From contig CADCXA010000025.1 in the NCBI GenBank assembly GCA_902806565.1, forward strand, positions 2,728,001 to 2,792,000: DNA of 64,000 nucleotides, written 5' to 3'. This stretch comes from Hypoxylon rubiginosum (Eukaryota; Ascomycota; Sordariomycetes; Xylariales; Hypoxylaceae). The notes below the pieces were generated by a model. The model searched no databases, was not told where the DNA came from, and saw only the letters and a list, made by a program, of their open reading frames with translations. This document shows, piece after piece, positions 1 to 12,274 of this stretch. Made by a program: the position numbers and the translations under genes. Every line of letters starts with the position of its first letter. Within the stretch, counting starts at the first letter, position 1.

Positions 1-25
1 GGTGGATGGTGGATGGTGGATGGTG
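1..25. repeat. GGTGGAT tandem repeat
   Basis: Three perfect copies of the 7-mer ggtggat occupy the first 21 bases, followed by a degenerate ggtgggt. The array touches the window edge, so its full length is unknown. Confidence 0.8.
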
Positions 26-322
26 GGTAGGCGGATTAGTTTAGAGGGACGACGGTAGGTGGGCTGTCTAATGTCTAGGCTGTCGATTCTCGGGGCGCCA
101 GCGTTGCTTTAACGAGAGGACTGGTAACAAATGAGGTGTCGACAGCTTTCAAAATTGGAGTTGGCTTTTCGAGGATATATTAAACACTCGTGAGAGGTAG
201 TTGGAAGAGACAAAAGTGAGTGTGGTGGCCTCAATATTACAATAGGGTAAGTTATTAAGAAAAGAGGTAAAAGTAGATCTGAGTCCTGGGAAGCCGTTGC
301 AGAGTGAGAGACGGAAACCCCC

Positions 323-346
323 AGAGGGTTAGAGGGTTAGAGGGTT
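323..346. repeat. AGAGGGTT tandem repeat (3 copies)
   Basis: Three perfect copies of the 8-mer agagggtt (equivalently ttagaggg) lie head to tail. The unit is close to the ttaggg telomere unit but carries two extra bases, so it is not a true telomeric tract. Confidence 0.85.
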
Positions 347-356
347 AGAAGCGCGG

Positions 357-423
357 GTCGCAAAGTCGCAAAGTCGCTACAGGCTAGGATGCTACAGGCT
401 AGAGGCTAGAGGCTAGAGGCTAC
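357..423. repeat. CAAAGTCG and AGGCTAG short tandem repeats
   Basis: Two copies of caaagtcg (361-376) are followed by aggctag units: one isolated copy at 381, then four near-perfect copies at 396-423. These look like replication-slippage arrays in spacer DNA. Confidence 0.75.
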
Positions 424-1840
424 CTGGGTAGCATCTGAGGGTGCATTCTTCCCCCTGCGACTCTCTCACTTTGTGGCTAACGTACAGTGTATACATCTGC
501 TGCTTCAGTACTGTATTCTTCTAAGAGTTACCTCTAATTATCCCACCCCACATGCACAGCTTCATCATTTCAACTCACTTTCAGCACTTATGACACCGTA
601 TTACCTTGTCACCTATATATATTTCTTATTTCAACCCTTCAACTACCACTCGGCAAACATATATCTACATATGGATTAACTATTCAGATGATACTTCATG
701 TATTTTACCTGCCTAAGTACATACGTATGAATATCAATATCCTCAATCTGGGTACGTCTACTTCCCTCTAAGCCTTACCTCGAACATAGCATCTTCATGA
801 TGCTATACCAACATAACCAGTATAAAAATACGAATAGTCCCGTTGGAGCATAATGACATGTCAATAGCTGTTGTATCACCGCCGAAGCAGTCGAAGGTTA
901 TGTTGTCTCAGTGAAACCTGTTTCTATCTTCACTTGGCATTCCCATAACCACTTCGATGAAAACCTACGAGTCTCGTATCCTCGTATCCGTTGGTATATG
1001 GTAAGAATAAACTCCAAGGCTACATTAAGTTTGGCTGAAGGAAAACTCCGGTCGTATACAAGAGGACAATGCATATATCTGTGTATGTCGGTTGAAGGTG
1101 GTAGAGACAGTGTACGAAAACGGTACTGAGCCTCTGAGCTATCTTCTTTATCCCCCCGTTCCCCCCCTCCAGCGGCCTAGAACCTTGGAAGCTTCAGAGG
1201 ATTCCTTCTGTGTCCTTGTTCCTAGAGCCTGGAAAGCCTGGAAAGCCTGGCGCCTCGAGCAAAGACCCAGGGGTTAAGGGACTAGTTGCTAGGGTACAAT
1301 ACAGGAAATATCCAAGAGGATTCGGCCTACCAGACGAGTCTAGACACCCAAAAATCTACCTACATGTAAATTTTCTCGTGTCGTTCCAAGACAGGGTGGT
1401 CATTCTTTGTCTGAAACATGGTTCGACCTGCATTTGAACCTTCATTCTCTCCGTTGTACCCATCCTCTTCGTACATGTAGTACGATAGCTACATGTATGT
1501 ATGTACATACCTAAGGCTACCTAAGGCTATAGACTATAGTAAGCTACTCCTAATGGAAGCTATTATTAACCTCGGGGATAGCTGCACAACCTAGAGCAAG
1601 CCGTTATTTGATGGGTAACTCAGACTTACACGACTTATTACACCAGGCACCACTTTACCACTTAAACTCATCAGCCACAGCATTACCCAGGCAGCGATAT
1701 CTGAATATGCCTTATGCCTGTATGAGGTAGGTAACCAGCCATAACTGGTAGCGACAGGTTACCCGTCGCCACCTTATTGATGATGGCTGGGTAGCTATCA
1801 TGCCGTCAGCGTCATATGCTACCCTTTCCAAGTTTTTGAT

Positions 1841-1910
1841 AGGACGAGCAGGACGAGCAGGACGAGCAGGACGAGCAGGACGAGCAGGACGAGCAGGACG
1901 AGCAGGACGA
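1841..1910. repeat. 9-bp minisatellite, AGGACGAGC x 7.8
   Basis: Seven perfect copies of aggacgagc are followed by a partial eighth (aggacga). The period is a multiple of three, so each forward frame reads as a tripeptide repeat (RTS, GRA or DEQ), but no gene context surrounds it. Perfect copy identity suggests recent expansion by slippage. Confidence 0.95.
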
Positions 1911-4527
1911 GGTGAAAGGTTGTAAGGGGGTCCTTTTCTCTCCTAAAACAGCAAAATAAGAGAGAGAAATCCACTCAGCCCGCCCGCTCAGCCGCTCTAG
2001 CTGCCTACTACATAGTACCTAACGTTTGACAAGCTTACGGATAAGGCTAGGAGATGGGGGGATTGGGGGGATTAGAGCGGACTGGGCGGGCTGGCGGGTT
2101 GTATCGTCAAAAACTCCCGGGGGTCCTAAGATATGACGTCGGTCTCCCCCCCAGCCCAGCCTTTCTCTCTCTTTCTGGCGTTGCAAGCAAGGAGGTATCG
2201 CGGACACCCTCACGAACGCGCTACCATTCATTCTCTTTTTCTGATCGGCATCCCAATCTTTCTTCCTTGGTAACATATTACGTACATTTTTGTGTTGGCG
2301 TCACAGCACAGCTTCCACCCCTCCCCCCCAAATATGCGCCCCGAGAGCACATGTCAACGGACGTACGAAACCTTTATTTATTTACGTTTTTGTTTATCGA
2401 AAGAGAGGATAGGATAGAAGAGAGGACCGCATGTACTTTGTATGACAGCATTTTGAAACCCCGCAGCTTACCGGTACTTACATACATACTTTAAAACTAA
2501 GATGCTAAATTTAGCAGACTTTTATGTTTTTTATGTCCCAGAATTAGGTACAACGTAGATGATACAATGTGTGCAAAGTCGCGCAACTCCAGACTCCCTC
2601 CCGCCAAAGCCCGCTTGACGACTCTGTCTCGCTCCCTCTCTATCCCTCTTTTCGTCAGGGCAACTTCGGCTGATAGAATGCTACATCGCGGATCACCGTT
2701 GTTAACAAGAGATTAACTTATTACGTAGCCAAGCGTGGGCTAGCAAGGTCACGGCAAGAATCGCAAAACCGGTCACAGGTCCAGACTTGCCAGCCCAGCC
2801 TACGAAGCGCATTAGGCTCCGCCGTAGTAGCAACAAGCTCTCCCCGCAGATCACCTCCTTAGGGGAATGCCGTCTTGCCCAACTATGTACGACTAGAGGT
2901 TATGCAGCTGACGATGTCTCATGTGAAGGAACGTCTCGCGAGCTGACCTGAGGTGAGGTGAATCTGTATCATCATATACCTACCGATATCACTACCCATC
3001 CTCTAGCTTACCTAGCAAAGGTATTATCATAAGTTAAAGAAGTTAGACCACCAGTTAAAACATGTATAATACAGAGAGAGCAGAATATACATAGATAGGA
3101 ATTAGGTACATAATTACCTAGTAGTGTGCGACCATAGAAGAGAGAATCTAATCCGAATATAGTATACAGCTCTCCCATGCAAGCCAGCCAAAAGGAAAAA
3201 CAAGCATCAACCTAGCCTACAGGGCAAGCTAGCCATGCAAGCAGCTAGGAAGTACTACATAGTTTCAGGCACTAGCCCTACCAGACGTCATCTATATACG
3301 AGCCGCGACATACACCAAAGCTTGACGATACCTGCATGCTTTACTGTACATACATGATAGACATCTCCCTTCGTAGCCACGGTACAGACTGCGTAGGCTC
3401 ATGAGTATCTAGACGTATACATACTTTAGACAGATAAGACAACACACACACAGTCCATCCTCAAGAATCAAATGGAAAAAAAAGAAGTCATTAGAACAGC
3501 CAAAGCTTTGTCAATTTCCTGGTTGGTTGTCGAGTCGTGGTAAGAATATGCAAAATACAAAAAGACCAAGAATGGGCGAAGACTGCCACTGCCTTATACA
3601 CTTTAGCTACAGAACAGCGTCCACGGTCCGATCCCATATGCAACCAAAAGAACCCTTCTTCAGTTCAGCTCTAGCAAAGAAAACAAAAACAAAAACAATC
3701 CATCATTTACCCCTGACCTGACACCGACCGGTATGACGAAACCGGATGCAACTGATGCCTTTCCCCCAGTCCCACGGACAAGTTCCATGATCTTCCTAAG
3801 GGGGGGTATTAGGTCGCTGTGGGAAAAGGAGTAAAAAGAGAAAACATCGCGAGAAGATTGCCTAGGAAACCTGAACTGCCCGTGAGTACCTAGGTTTCCT
3901 ATAGCCTGGACCACAAAAATCATGGTGCCGTGTATCCCCGCCCTTACGCCAGACTCTGCGACAGAGATTTGCTCTGTACTAAACGCGCCAACATACACAA
4001 AGGGCTTACAACGAAGCCCTCGTCGACCAACCAGCATGAAAATGTCATGTGAGATGAAATGGACCGATTCGACGGTAACGGTAGAAGCAATATTGAATAG
4101 GTAGAAGTGGAAGAAAAGAAAAGTTGACAACTGTGTAATGAAGTTGCCATCCGGAACGCCTGATGATGAGTTTCTGCCCAGTCGAATACCAGTCGTTGCC
4201 AATCACGGCCGTGGGACTGGTCTAATGAACAAATTATGAAGGCCGCGGGGCGTAAATAGTTATAGTGCAGTCTTTTTACGTGTCGTCATACGTCGTGAAT
4301 AAATGTAGCCCCCCCCTTTTTTTTTAATCATGAAGCACTTGTAGGAAGGCTTCGCGGTGCCACGTCGCCGCTGCGTTTTCGGGCTAGATTCTGTTGTTGC
4401 GCCTTGGAGGCATTCGCAATCATCTGCAACTTTTTCCGAAGGGCTGTAAGTCTACCCTGAATCATTTGGATCACTTGGGACCTAGTTAGCCGCCTAGTTT
4501 CGCTTCATATGAAGGGGGGAGCACATA

Positions 4528-7493
4528 TCACATACTCTTATAAACAGATTGCTGGTCGTCCTGGTTCATTTCCGATGCACCTTCACGGACCATGTCACGA
4601 TCCGTCCTTGATGATCCAGAGAGCCTGCGCTTTGATAACTCCTCATCGTTATCTAGCACCGCCTCAAGCATGCGGATAGCCGTCATGTATGAAATTTCAC
4701 ACCCGAGCAAATCCTCATTGGCAATCTCGTTGATGGCGGCTGCGCGGCTCATCTCCAAAGCCCTCTCGTACATTAGCCTTTCAGCGCTAAGGCCCGCTGT
4801 CAAGACTATGCCTTCGGTACTTGATGTACCCATGGCGATAGTTTCCAGTTGGTTGTTCGCTGGGTGGCTCGAGTGGTCTTCCGGAAGTTGCTTCTGGGCT
4901 TCGAGTAACTTTCGTTTTACTATCTCGGCTTTTTCTAACGTCTCATTGAATCGTCGGCGAACCCATTGGACGGCAGAGTTGACTCTCGTTATCAGATTCT
5001 GGATGCTTGCTGCATCGCGGTTAATAACATGTTGCGCCGAATTGGAATCGATGCGGTTCCTGCGCGTCCACCAAATATTTGCGATATCCATAGACTTAGC
5101 CAAAAGCGAAAGCGCTTTAACGTAGAGAACGAGAGCTTCCTCCGATAGTGCCACAACCGCCTCTACCGTGAGACCATCGTCCTCTTCCGAGGCCACCTTA
5201 TCAGCAGGCACTCCGCCGAGACCATGATCCATCGAAGGCGCCAATGGAACTAGCTGCTTGTATTTGACCTCGGCAAACCCCCACACAACGTCGCTTTGCG
5301 TAGCGTAATCCTCAACGATTTGGGCTACACGCTGGTCTTCGTCGACCGGTCCGCCTTGACGACCATCGGTAATAAGACCGGCCGGAGCAGCTGGAGTAGG
5401 GTAGGCGGGGAATGCGGTGTAGGGATGCGGAGGCGATGCGCCTTTACCAATCAGGTGTGTCGGATACTTGAAGCCAAATATTCTAAAGCTCGCATCCGAA
5501 ATTGCGTTATAGATAGCAGACGTTGTAGAGCCGGGGCTACCAGAGATGTTCCTATCATATGAGTTTCGACGATTATGGTCAGGTCTTGGCCGGCCTTGGG
5601 CAATCTGAAGTGCATTGGATGGCTGGGCGGGAATCGCACCAGTCGTCGACGTCGGCACACCTTGTTGAGTAGCACGGCGGACAATTTGTCCCGATCTAGG
5701 GGACGACGCTTGTGCCTGTGCCTGTGCACCCTTAGCGGCCAGCTCATCTGCGAAAGCGTTTACCTCCACGTGTTTCTTTTCTACAACAACGTAATCCCGC
5801 TCAAAAGCGATCTCCTGAGCAGCCTTTTCTCGTTCGTCTGCGGCATAGCGCTCTGATCTGACCTTGCTCTTAACGGTCTCCTCATATGGAGGAAACTGAC
5901 CATCACGATATTTATTGACGGAAGCGTTGGATAAACCACGATTTCTTCGATCCTCAGTAAGGGCTCCTCGAGTGGGTGCCGACGTGGAAGGCGCCGGCGC
6001 TTGCGGTCGTCGAATTCCAAGACCCGGAACGATTTCCTCTTGCGGCGAATACGCGGCGCGCGAAGCGGTGTGGATATGTGGGTTCTGATTCCGAAATTCG
6101 GTTGGTGAGCCTAGCGGCGACGGCTTTAACACTCTCTCGCGGGGTGATGAAGAGGTAGCATCTTGACGTATCGTGTCCGGATCGGTACCGTAACGGCGGT
6201 GAGTCGACATGCGTCGTGCAAGTTGTTCAGGCTCGTCGGTTCTGGACATAGCACGCACATCTCTCGACGGCTGCCTCTGGATTCTGGGCACATCATCTTC
6301 GACTAAATTAGGTATGTCGTCTGCAATGATAGGGTGACTGAAAAAGTTCTCGAAGCTTAACCTCTCGACAGGATTACGCTTCAGGAGAGCTCGAACCAAA
6401 GCCTTGAGGTCGGCGGTGACTTGACAATCTCGCGAAAACTTGACTTGAGCATCAGAGCTTTCGATTTTTCTCAGAAGTTCAACGTGATTGTTCGCTCGAA
6501 ACGGGGGTTTGCCAGAAATCATCTCATACACGACAGTTCCAACAGACCACAAATCAGCCTTGGCATCGTATCGTTCGTAGCGGAGAATTTCGGGTGCCAT
6601 ATAGAGAGGAGACCCGCATAACGTCTCAGCTAGAGACGTTGCTGGTAGGACACGAGCGAATCCGAAATCCGCGAGCTTTAACATCGGCAACGATTGCAAC
6701 CCGACAGCCGGTATTAACGAATCGTGGCTGGCTCCAAGGATCGGACGGCATTCCTTACTTGACTGTCTGTACTGGAGCGACGGTAGCAGGAGGAGATTCT
6801 GAGGCTTAATGTCCCGGTGGACAAAGTTACCTGCCCGCAAGAACTGCAGAGCGCTGGCAAGCTGCTTGACAAAATGTCGGATGATGACCTCATTAAGACC
6901 GGCACCGGGATTGCTCGGGTATTTTCGAGCCATGTCACAAGTAGCAGGGTGCGTGATGAGCTTTTCTCTCTTCTTGATAAACAAGGACAAATCTCCCAGC
7001 TCACAGTATTCCATCATGAGATTGATGTGGGTTGACGATTCGACGCAGTCATGAAGGGCGACGATGTGCGGATGTCGGAGCTTCTTGAGGATCTTGATTT
7101 CGCTGTAAAGGTTCTCTTTTAGCTTCTTGTTAAGCCTCGCGAGCTCGACGGATTTGATAGCCACCAGGGCGCCGGATTCCTGTGCCATTTCTGTTAGCCA
7201 AGCTGGGACCTTCAAGTGTGACTCATAGCTTTATGTGAGCGAGCTCTGCGATCCATACCGCTCGAGGTGCAAAGCTCAAAGTCGACATTGCTGCTCCAGT
7301 AGATGCACGATGCAACAGACCACGATAGAAAATACTAATAAATATAGGGGGTTCGAACCTTATGCTTGCCCATATATACCTGGGCGAAGCTACCTTTGCC
7401 TATCTCGGAACCGATGACGAACTGGCCAACGACATCGTCGCCAGCTCTTGCCCGTCGCGAGGACGAGCCTGAAGCCGCTCGAGGATCAGCCAT
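4528..7493 (-). CDS. ATG1: Autophagy serine/threonine kinase Atg1 (ULK1 family)
   Basis: Initiator kinase of autophagy and the Cvt pathway; in the family it acts with Atg13 and Atg17 at the phagophore assembly site, downstream of TORC1. Two exons, 7493-7359 and 7179-4528 (intron 7358-7180, donor GTTCGA, phase 0), give about 928 residues, the size usual for filamentous fungi. The N-terminal kinase domain shows the glycine loop [10 protein letters not shown] (about 31-40), VAIK lysine 54, HRD at 166-168, DFG at 216-218 and activation-loop ETLCGSP with Thr 231, the likely autophosphorylation site. A YVVV motif near 508 matches the Atg8-interacting motif position known in yeast Atg1. The C-terminal 200 residues, rich in helix, fit the Atg13-binding tandem MIT region. 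The ATG at 7493 was chosen because MADPRA precedes the kinase domain at the usual distance, although the frame stays open further upstream. Confidence 0.95.
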
Positions 7494-8443
7494 GGCTTCC
7501 TGTGTGGGTTGACGTATGACAGGAAGCTTGGGTAATGCAGCCCGGGGGCTTATAAAGGAATCGGGATCAAATCGGCGGCTCGAGTATTCGTCATGTACAC
7601 ATTCAAGCCGGGGCGTCGGTAGATGTAACGGTGGTTCGTCGATGGGAGAGAAGGGATGTGGTGCGCTCGGCGGGCGCGAATGAAGTCGAAGAGGAAGTTG
7701 GTTGGAAAGTTCGCGTGTCTCTAGATCACTCGACCAAGGCCTCAGGATTTTGGGGACCTGGACGTCAAAGTGGATGTGAATGATGTACTCCGTAGAGGCA
7801 GGGTATCCGATAGGTCGGTCGGCGGAGAGTCGAGGCCCTTGGGACAGGAACCTTGAAAGGCGGGGATGGTACTGTGTCACCTCGATAGACACAGGAGATT
7901 ATCGAGGCCGCAAGGGTACAACGATAGGAGATGGTTGCCTCTCTCGCGACAGCTAGAGACTGGTGGGGATTCCCAGATGTTGAAGGGGAAGAAGAGACGA
8001 CGGTTGAACGTCTGGCGCCTGGAGAGCAAAAGGCAGAAACGGAACGTAGATCGTCTACGTATGGGACCAGTAGACCAGCAGCTAGACTTGCTAGGTCCTG
8101 TAGGCTGTCAGGTCGTATGTAGGTCCTAGAGGTACCTTGTATACCAGACAGGGGGGTGGTGCCGCAGGCAGCGCAGGTAGTCAATGATAGCTCGAGCTGC
8201 GAGATTCTTGAGCGGCAGCTACCTAGAACTGCTGAAGATTGCGCTCTAGTACAAAAAACGATTGCCTATGTAGCCTTGCTACTATCTAGGCCAACGTGCG
8301 CAAGTTGGCGTGGCTGGGTTGACCGATTATCAAGTGAATGACTCGGTCTGTAGCATGTACTCTATTTGCGCTTCTGACCATTGACAGGGGGGCAGACAAA
8401 GTTGGAATTGAATGATGTTATCGAACGGTATCGGCTGTGTATA

Positions 8444-8483
8444 CGATGTATCGATGTATCGATGTATCGATGTATTGGTGTAT
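8444..8483. repeat. CGATGTAT tandem repeat
   Basis: Four perfect copies of the 8-mer cgatgtat (8444-8475) are followed by one degenerate copy, tggtgtat. Confidence 0.85.
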
Positions 8484-8672
8484 CGATTGAGGCTCTCAGA
8501 ATGGAATTGGGGGGTGGATTAAATGGTAGAAGGTATTAATGGGGGTGAAAGGGTTATAAGAGAAGGATACCTAAGGTATAGCGAAGGGGGACCTAGAAAA
8601 GGTGAATAAGGGGGACAAAGTTATTAGGAGTGAAGAAAGTAGGAGAAAGGACAAGATGATAGGAAGTTGTCG

Positions 8673-8720
8673 AGGTGCGAAGTGAGAAGTGCGAAGTGAG
8701 AAGTGCGAAGTAAGAGGTGA
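8673..8720. repeat. 14-bp direct repeat, GTGCGAAGTGAGAA type
   Basis: Three head-to-tail copies of a 14-bp unit (gtgcgaagtgagaa), the last one degenerate, lie in a purine-rich stretch. Confidence 0.75.
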
Positions 8721-10652
8721 GATGAGAGATTGATGAGGCGAGACGCCCAAGTCAATGGCAATGTTCAATGTTGCTCACGGGACAAAAAGGCAAGGTACCA
8801 TGCACATGTTTTTAGAAACAATACTAAGGTAGGACGTAGGACAGTGGACGGTTCGGTTTAGCTAGTACATAATAGACTCGCAGACTCGCAGGCTCGCAAC
8901 GAAGCGAAGCAACGGCCGATTAGAACAATGAAGATCAGACTCGTCACCCGTCACTCGTGACTCTTTAGCATGATAACGATACTGTGACTTGCGTGATAAG
9001 GTTAGGTACCCCCAAGTAGAAAAAAAGAAGAGCCCCCCAATAACTTCAATGGTTCCCAAGACCAAGACTTTGTGAGACTGGGGGGATCCCTTAACCCAGG
9101 ACACTAAAAACTCCCAAAACCCGCTACCACTGGCCACTGACCACTGACACGCAACGCCAAATCTAGAAGCCGATTCCGCTAGGCCCGTCTCCACTGTTTC
9201 CACTTGGGTCTAGCAAATTATATCACCCGGGACACACAAACCTCCCCCTTGTCTTAAACAGTGCTGGTTCCTGTTGGTTGCTGCTGGGTCCTCGCTGTTC
9301 CTCTGTTCCTCGCTGATAGTTGATTGAATGATCGAATTTACAGGGTCGACTCCCTTATTGCCCCAGGCAGCCCAGGCGGCCCATCAAGCCCCCATGTCCG
9401 CCAAAAACGTTCCCACAACTTCCACCAACTCCAACTCCAACTCTCCAACAACCACCCCCAAAACACCCTGACACCCTGACACCCAAAGCCTAAGCCTAAA
9501 GCCCACAACCCGCTAGGGCGCTAGACGCTCGACATGAATGGATCCCAAGCATTATCTCCAATTCCAATGCTTCTTCGATGCACGCTAAAAACCCCCTTCC
9601 CACAACCTTGATAGGCCCAATTCGTCACCCATTGATCGACCATTCAAGCTTCAGTCATTCCTTTGATTCCTCCCGAGTCCATCTGGGGAAGGCGGTCAAA
9701 ACAATCTGTCAACCTAAATCGTTGTTTGTATTTTTGCATCACCTCTTATCGTAAGAAAATGATGTCCAATTCAGTTTGTTTCTAGTTCTTCTAGTCGAAG
9801 TCCTTCTTCTAGTCATCTTATTGCCCCCCCTATCCCATGTCCCTTTGTGTTCTTGTCGATCCCAGCGCAAATCGTAAGCAACCAATTCACATTGCATCAT
9901 TGCATCATAATTCGACCGCCTGTGCCTATTTTTCTCGGTTTCTTTTTCCCCCTTTCGCCTATGACCTTGAAGGGAAAAAAAAGGGATGAGCTTATTTTCC
10001 GTCATTCTTTGTGAATTAGTCCCATGTGCTTGCTGCTGACTCTTCGAGTACACCGAGCGGCTTTAGAGCTAGAAGAAATGATGCTCATAAAACACAATCA
10101 TGAGGTGATCACGAATGGCTACTAAACTGGTCTGACTTGGTCTAAACTAGAATAGAGAGTTCGGGCTGTGTCACTGTCACGGTTACCTCTATCATAGTAC
10201 TGTTCGGAGGCACCGACCTAGTTGTTTGGTCGTTTGGTCGCTCTAGTCACAAGACTTCCCCAATCCGTTGGAACACTCGCCTGTAGGACAGGGTTGGCGC
10301 TTATATTGTACCAAAGGGTATTTATCTATCGTAGGACGTAGGACAAAGAGGTTGTAGGTAGGACCCCTGAAAAAAAAAGGAGGCTCGTTTCGATCCGCGT
10401 TCTCCCTATCTTTCCGTCCCCCTTCCTTTCTTATCCCCCCCTTATCCCCCGCGATCGGTGCTTGTTCGTATTGGAGCATCTTATAGCTATCTGCCTTATT
10501 ATCATCCCCTTTTATTCTTCTTATCAGTGATCGTATATCTGTGATCGCATTACATGGTACTTGTATTTTCCATTCCGTCCCGTTGCTGACGGTGACATAA
10601 ATGTGTTGTCTACCCCAAGTGACCATTTCGATTCGTCAGAGATAGCTGTGTA

Positions 10653-10703
10653 AGTGAGAAGCTTTCTAGTCTACTCTACCTCTTACGAGTAGACTATCTA
10701 TTC
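10653..10703. repeat. Imperfect inverted repeat (hairpin)
   Basis: A perfect 9-bp stem, agtctactc at 10668-10676 against gagtagact at 10687-10695, encloses a 10-nt loop. Further out, tgagaag and cttctca could extend pairing with an unpaired bulge. No gene is near enough to assign it as a transcript end. Confidence 0.5.
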
Positions 10704-12274
10704 ACTTCTCATTATTCAAGTAAACCTAGCACACATTCACGCTCTCACACACACATACAGCATATATACCCAAGATACTAATTCAAGTAGATGCTTTCCA
10801 GCTCGCTGAACCTCCTTGCAGATTGAGCTGTATGCAACCCGTTCATCGCGTGTGTCAGCTTTAGGCAGACCGAAGCTACACGTACTCGGCTACAGTGGAT
10901 AGCCCCCCTGGCGGTATGCACGTTTCTCGATCCGAGAACAAATCGGAGACCCGAGGCAAGCATTTGGCAGGCATTAGCTACCTAAGGTAAGGCAGGCTTT
11001 AGGTTGGCCTTCGTTTGCCCCGTCTTGTCTCTTTGGATATACATACATACATACAATAGCTGTCGAACAACTTGAAGATCTCATTCTTATTAGGTTTAAG
11101 CTCTGTTTTTGTCTCATTAAGGTTCCTGTTCCTGAATATTGATTGATTTGATCCAAAAGGCGTATCGAGGGTTTTGCTGACCGGATTTCCATTACGAATC
11201 ATCTACTATGCCAAATCTAACAAAACATAACTCACATTAGATGTGAATTCGAACAAGACATAAGATACAAAAACAAAAAAAACACCGCAATCATTATCCC
11301 ATTGTAATATTTCTTAATCCTCGCCACGTACACTCCTTAGTAAGTAGAACTTATGCCGAATCTTCAGACCTATAGAAGACGGGTCGACGATCACCATGCA
11401 GCCTGCAGCTATCCTGATTCCTGCGGCATGCGGCCTCCGGGGCCACCATAAGAATCGTGGTGTGTCAGACACGTTTACTGCGTTGGCTCATGTAAGGACG
11501 GGACTCTAGTCGAGTTAGCCCAGCCTATGGGACGGGACTGTATATCTCCCAAGTTCGGTCCAGTCATCGACTTACGGATCGTAGATGTTATACTATGTAG
11601 ACTCAAGAAATGCTCGGGGGCTGCATCGTATCGGCCTATCAGCCATTCCCTTCTCGGTAATTCCTACGGCTCCAACTAAGCACCACCGCTACCCACACAG
11701 GGCAGACAGGATGGATCCCGCAGACAGGCAGACAGGGTCCCCGCATTACCGGTTTAGAACTTAGGCGAGACAACATGATCATTCCTACATAATACATGCG
11801 TATCTAAGGTACATACATGTTGTACAACCCCCTTGATCGCCATTAGGATCCCTGAAGCTTCTACTCTAGGTAGCTCTAGGCAGGAACGGAAGCTATGGAT
11901 GGCTAACTGTGGCATCTTTTCATGTATTTCATGTATGTTCATATAGTAACGGTAGTAACACGGTAACCTACTATATTCACCAGACCACAAACCTAGAACC
12001 TCGTCCGGGCTAGGGTTGCGGGACACAAGACCCGGATTCAGGTGTTTACTATGTATGTAGGTAGATAACCTCGCACTTTCATACCACCCTTTTTCCACTT
12101 CGTAGCGCGACGTTGTACGCCTTGCCAGCGAATAGTCCCCGAGCCCGTCCAATCAATGCCCATCCGTTCCCTTTTAGTTCATTAAGAGGTATAAAGAGGT
12201 ATAAATCAAGCCATGCGGGGTGTTTTTAAAAAAAAAAAAAGGCACGTTAGTTTCAAGTGGTACGCTGCGAGGAA

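Larger units (their letters stand above)
1..4527. other. Gene-free region with short tandem repeats
   Basis: I see no supportable gene here. The first 430 bases hold several small tandem arrays. A 9-bp minisatellite lies near 1.84 kb. The rest is mixed-composition DNA rich in TAC/GTA/CTA words, which is typical of the spacer elsewhere in this window. The segment next to 4.5 kb probably contains the 3' untranslated region of ATG1. Open frames of up to 180 codons occur on both strands but show no family resemblance and overlap one another. Confidence 0.6.
7494..12274. other. Gene-free region upstream of ATG1
   Basis: This holds the ATG1 leader and promoter followed by nearly 4 kb in which I can support no gene. 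Short direct repeats occur near 8.44 and 8.67 kb, a C/A-rich, G-poor stretch near 9.2-9.5 kb, and a hairpin near 10.67 kb. Open frames here are short, overlap on both strands and show no recognisable domain. The left end of this stretch is probably the 3' flank of the ornithine aminotransferase gene at its far side (12.2 kb). Confidence 0.55.

Noticed and set aside
1..430. Clustered short repeats considered as a CRISPR-like array or true telomere
   Set aside because: Units are 7-9 bp with no unique spacers, and the telomere-like unit is ttagaggg in only three copies; these are simple tandem repeats in a eukaryotic genome.
3660..4202. 180-codon minus-strand open frame beside ATG1
   Set aside because: It has no recognisable domain, overlaps open frames on the other strand and lies where the ATG1 3' untranslated region should be. 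A frame of this length is expected about once by chance in a window this size.
7351..7360. GTTCGAACC motif resembling a tRNA T-arm inside the ATG1 intron
   Set aside because: No 5-bp T-stem, anticodon arm or acceptor stem can be built around it; it overlaps the splice donor region.
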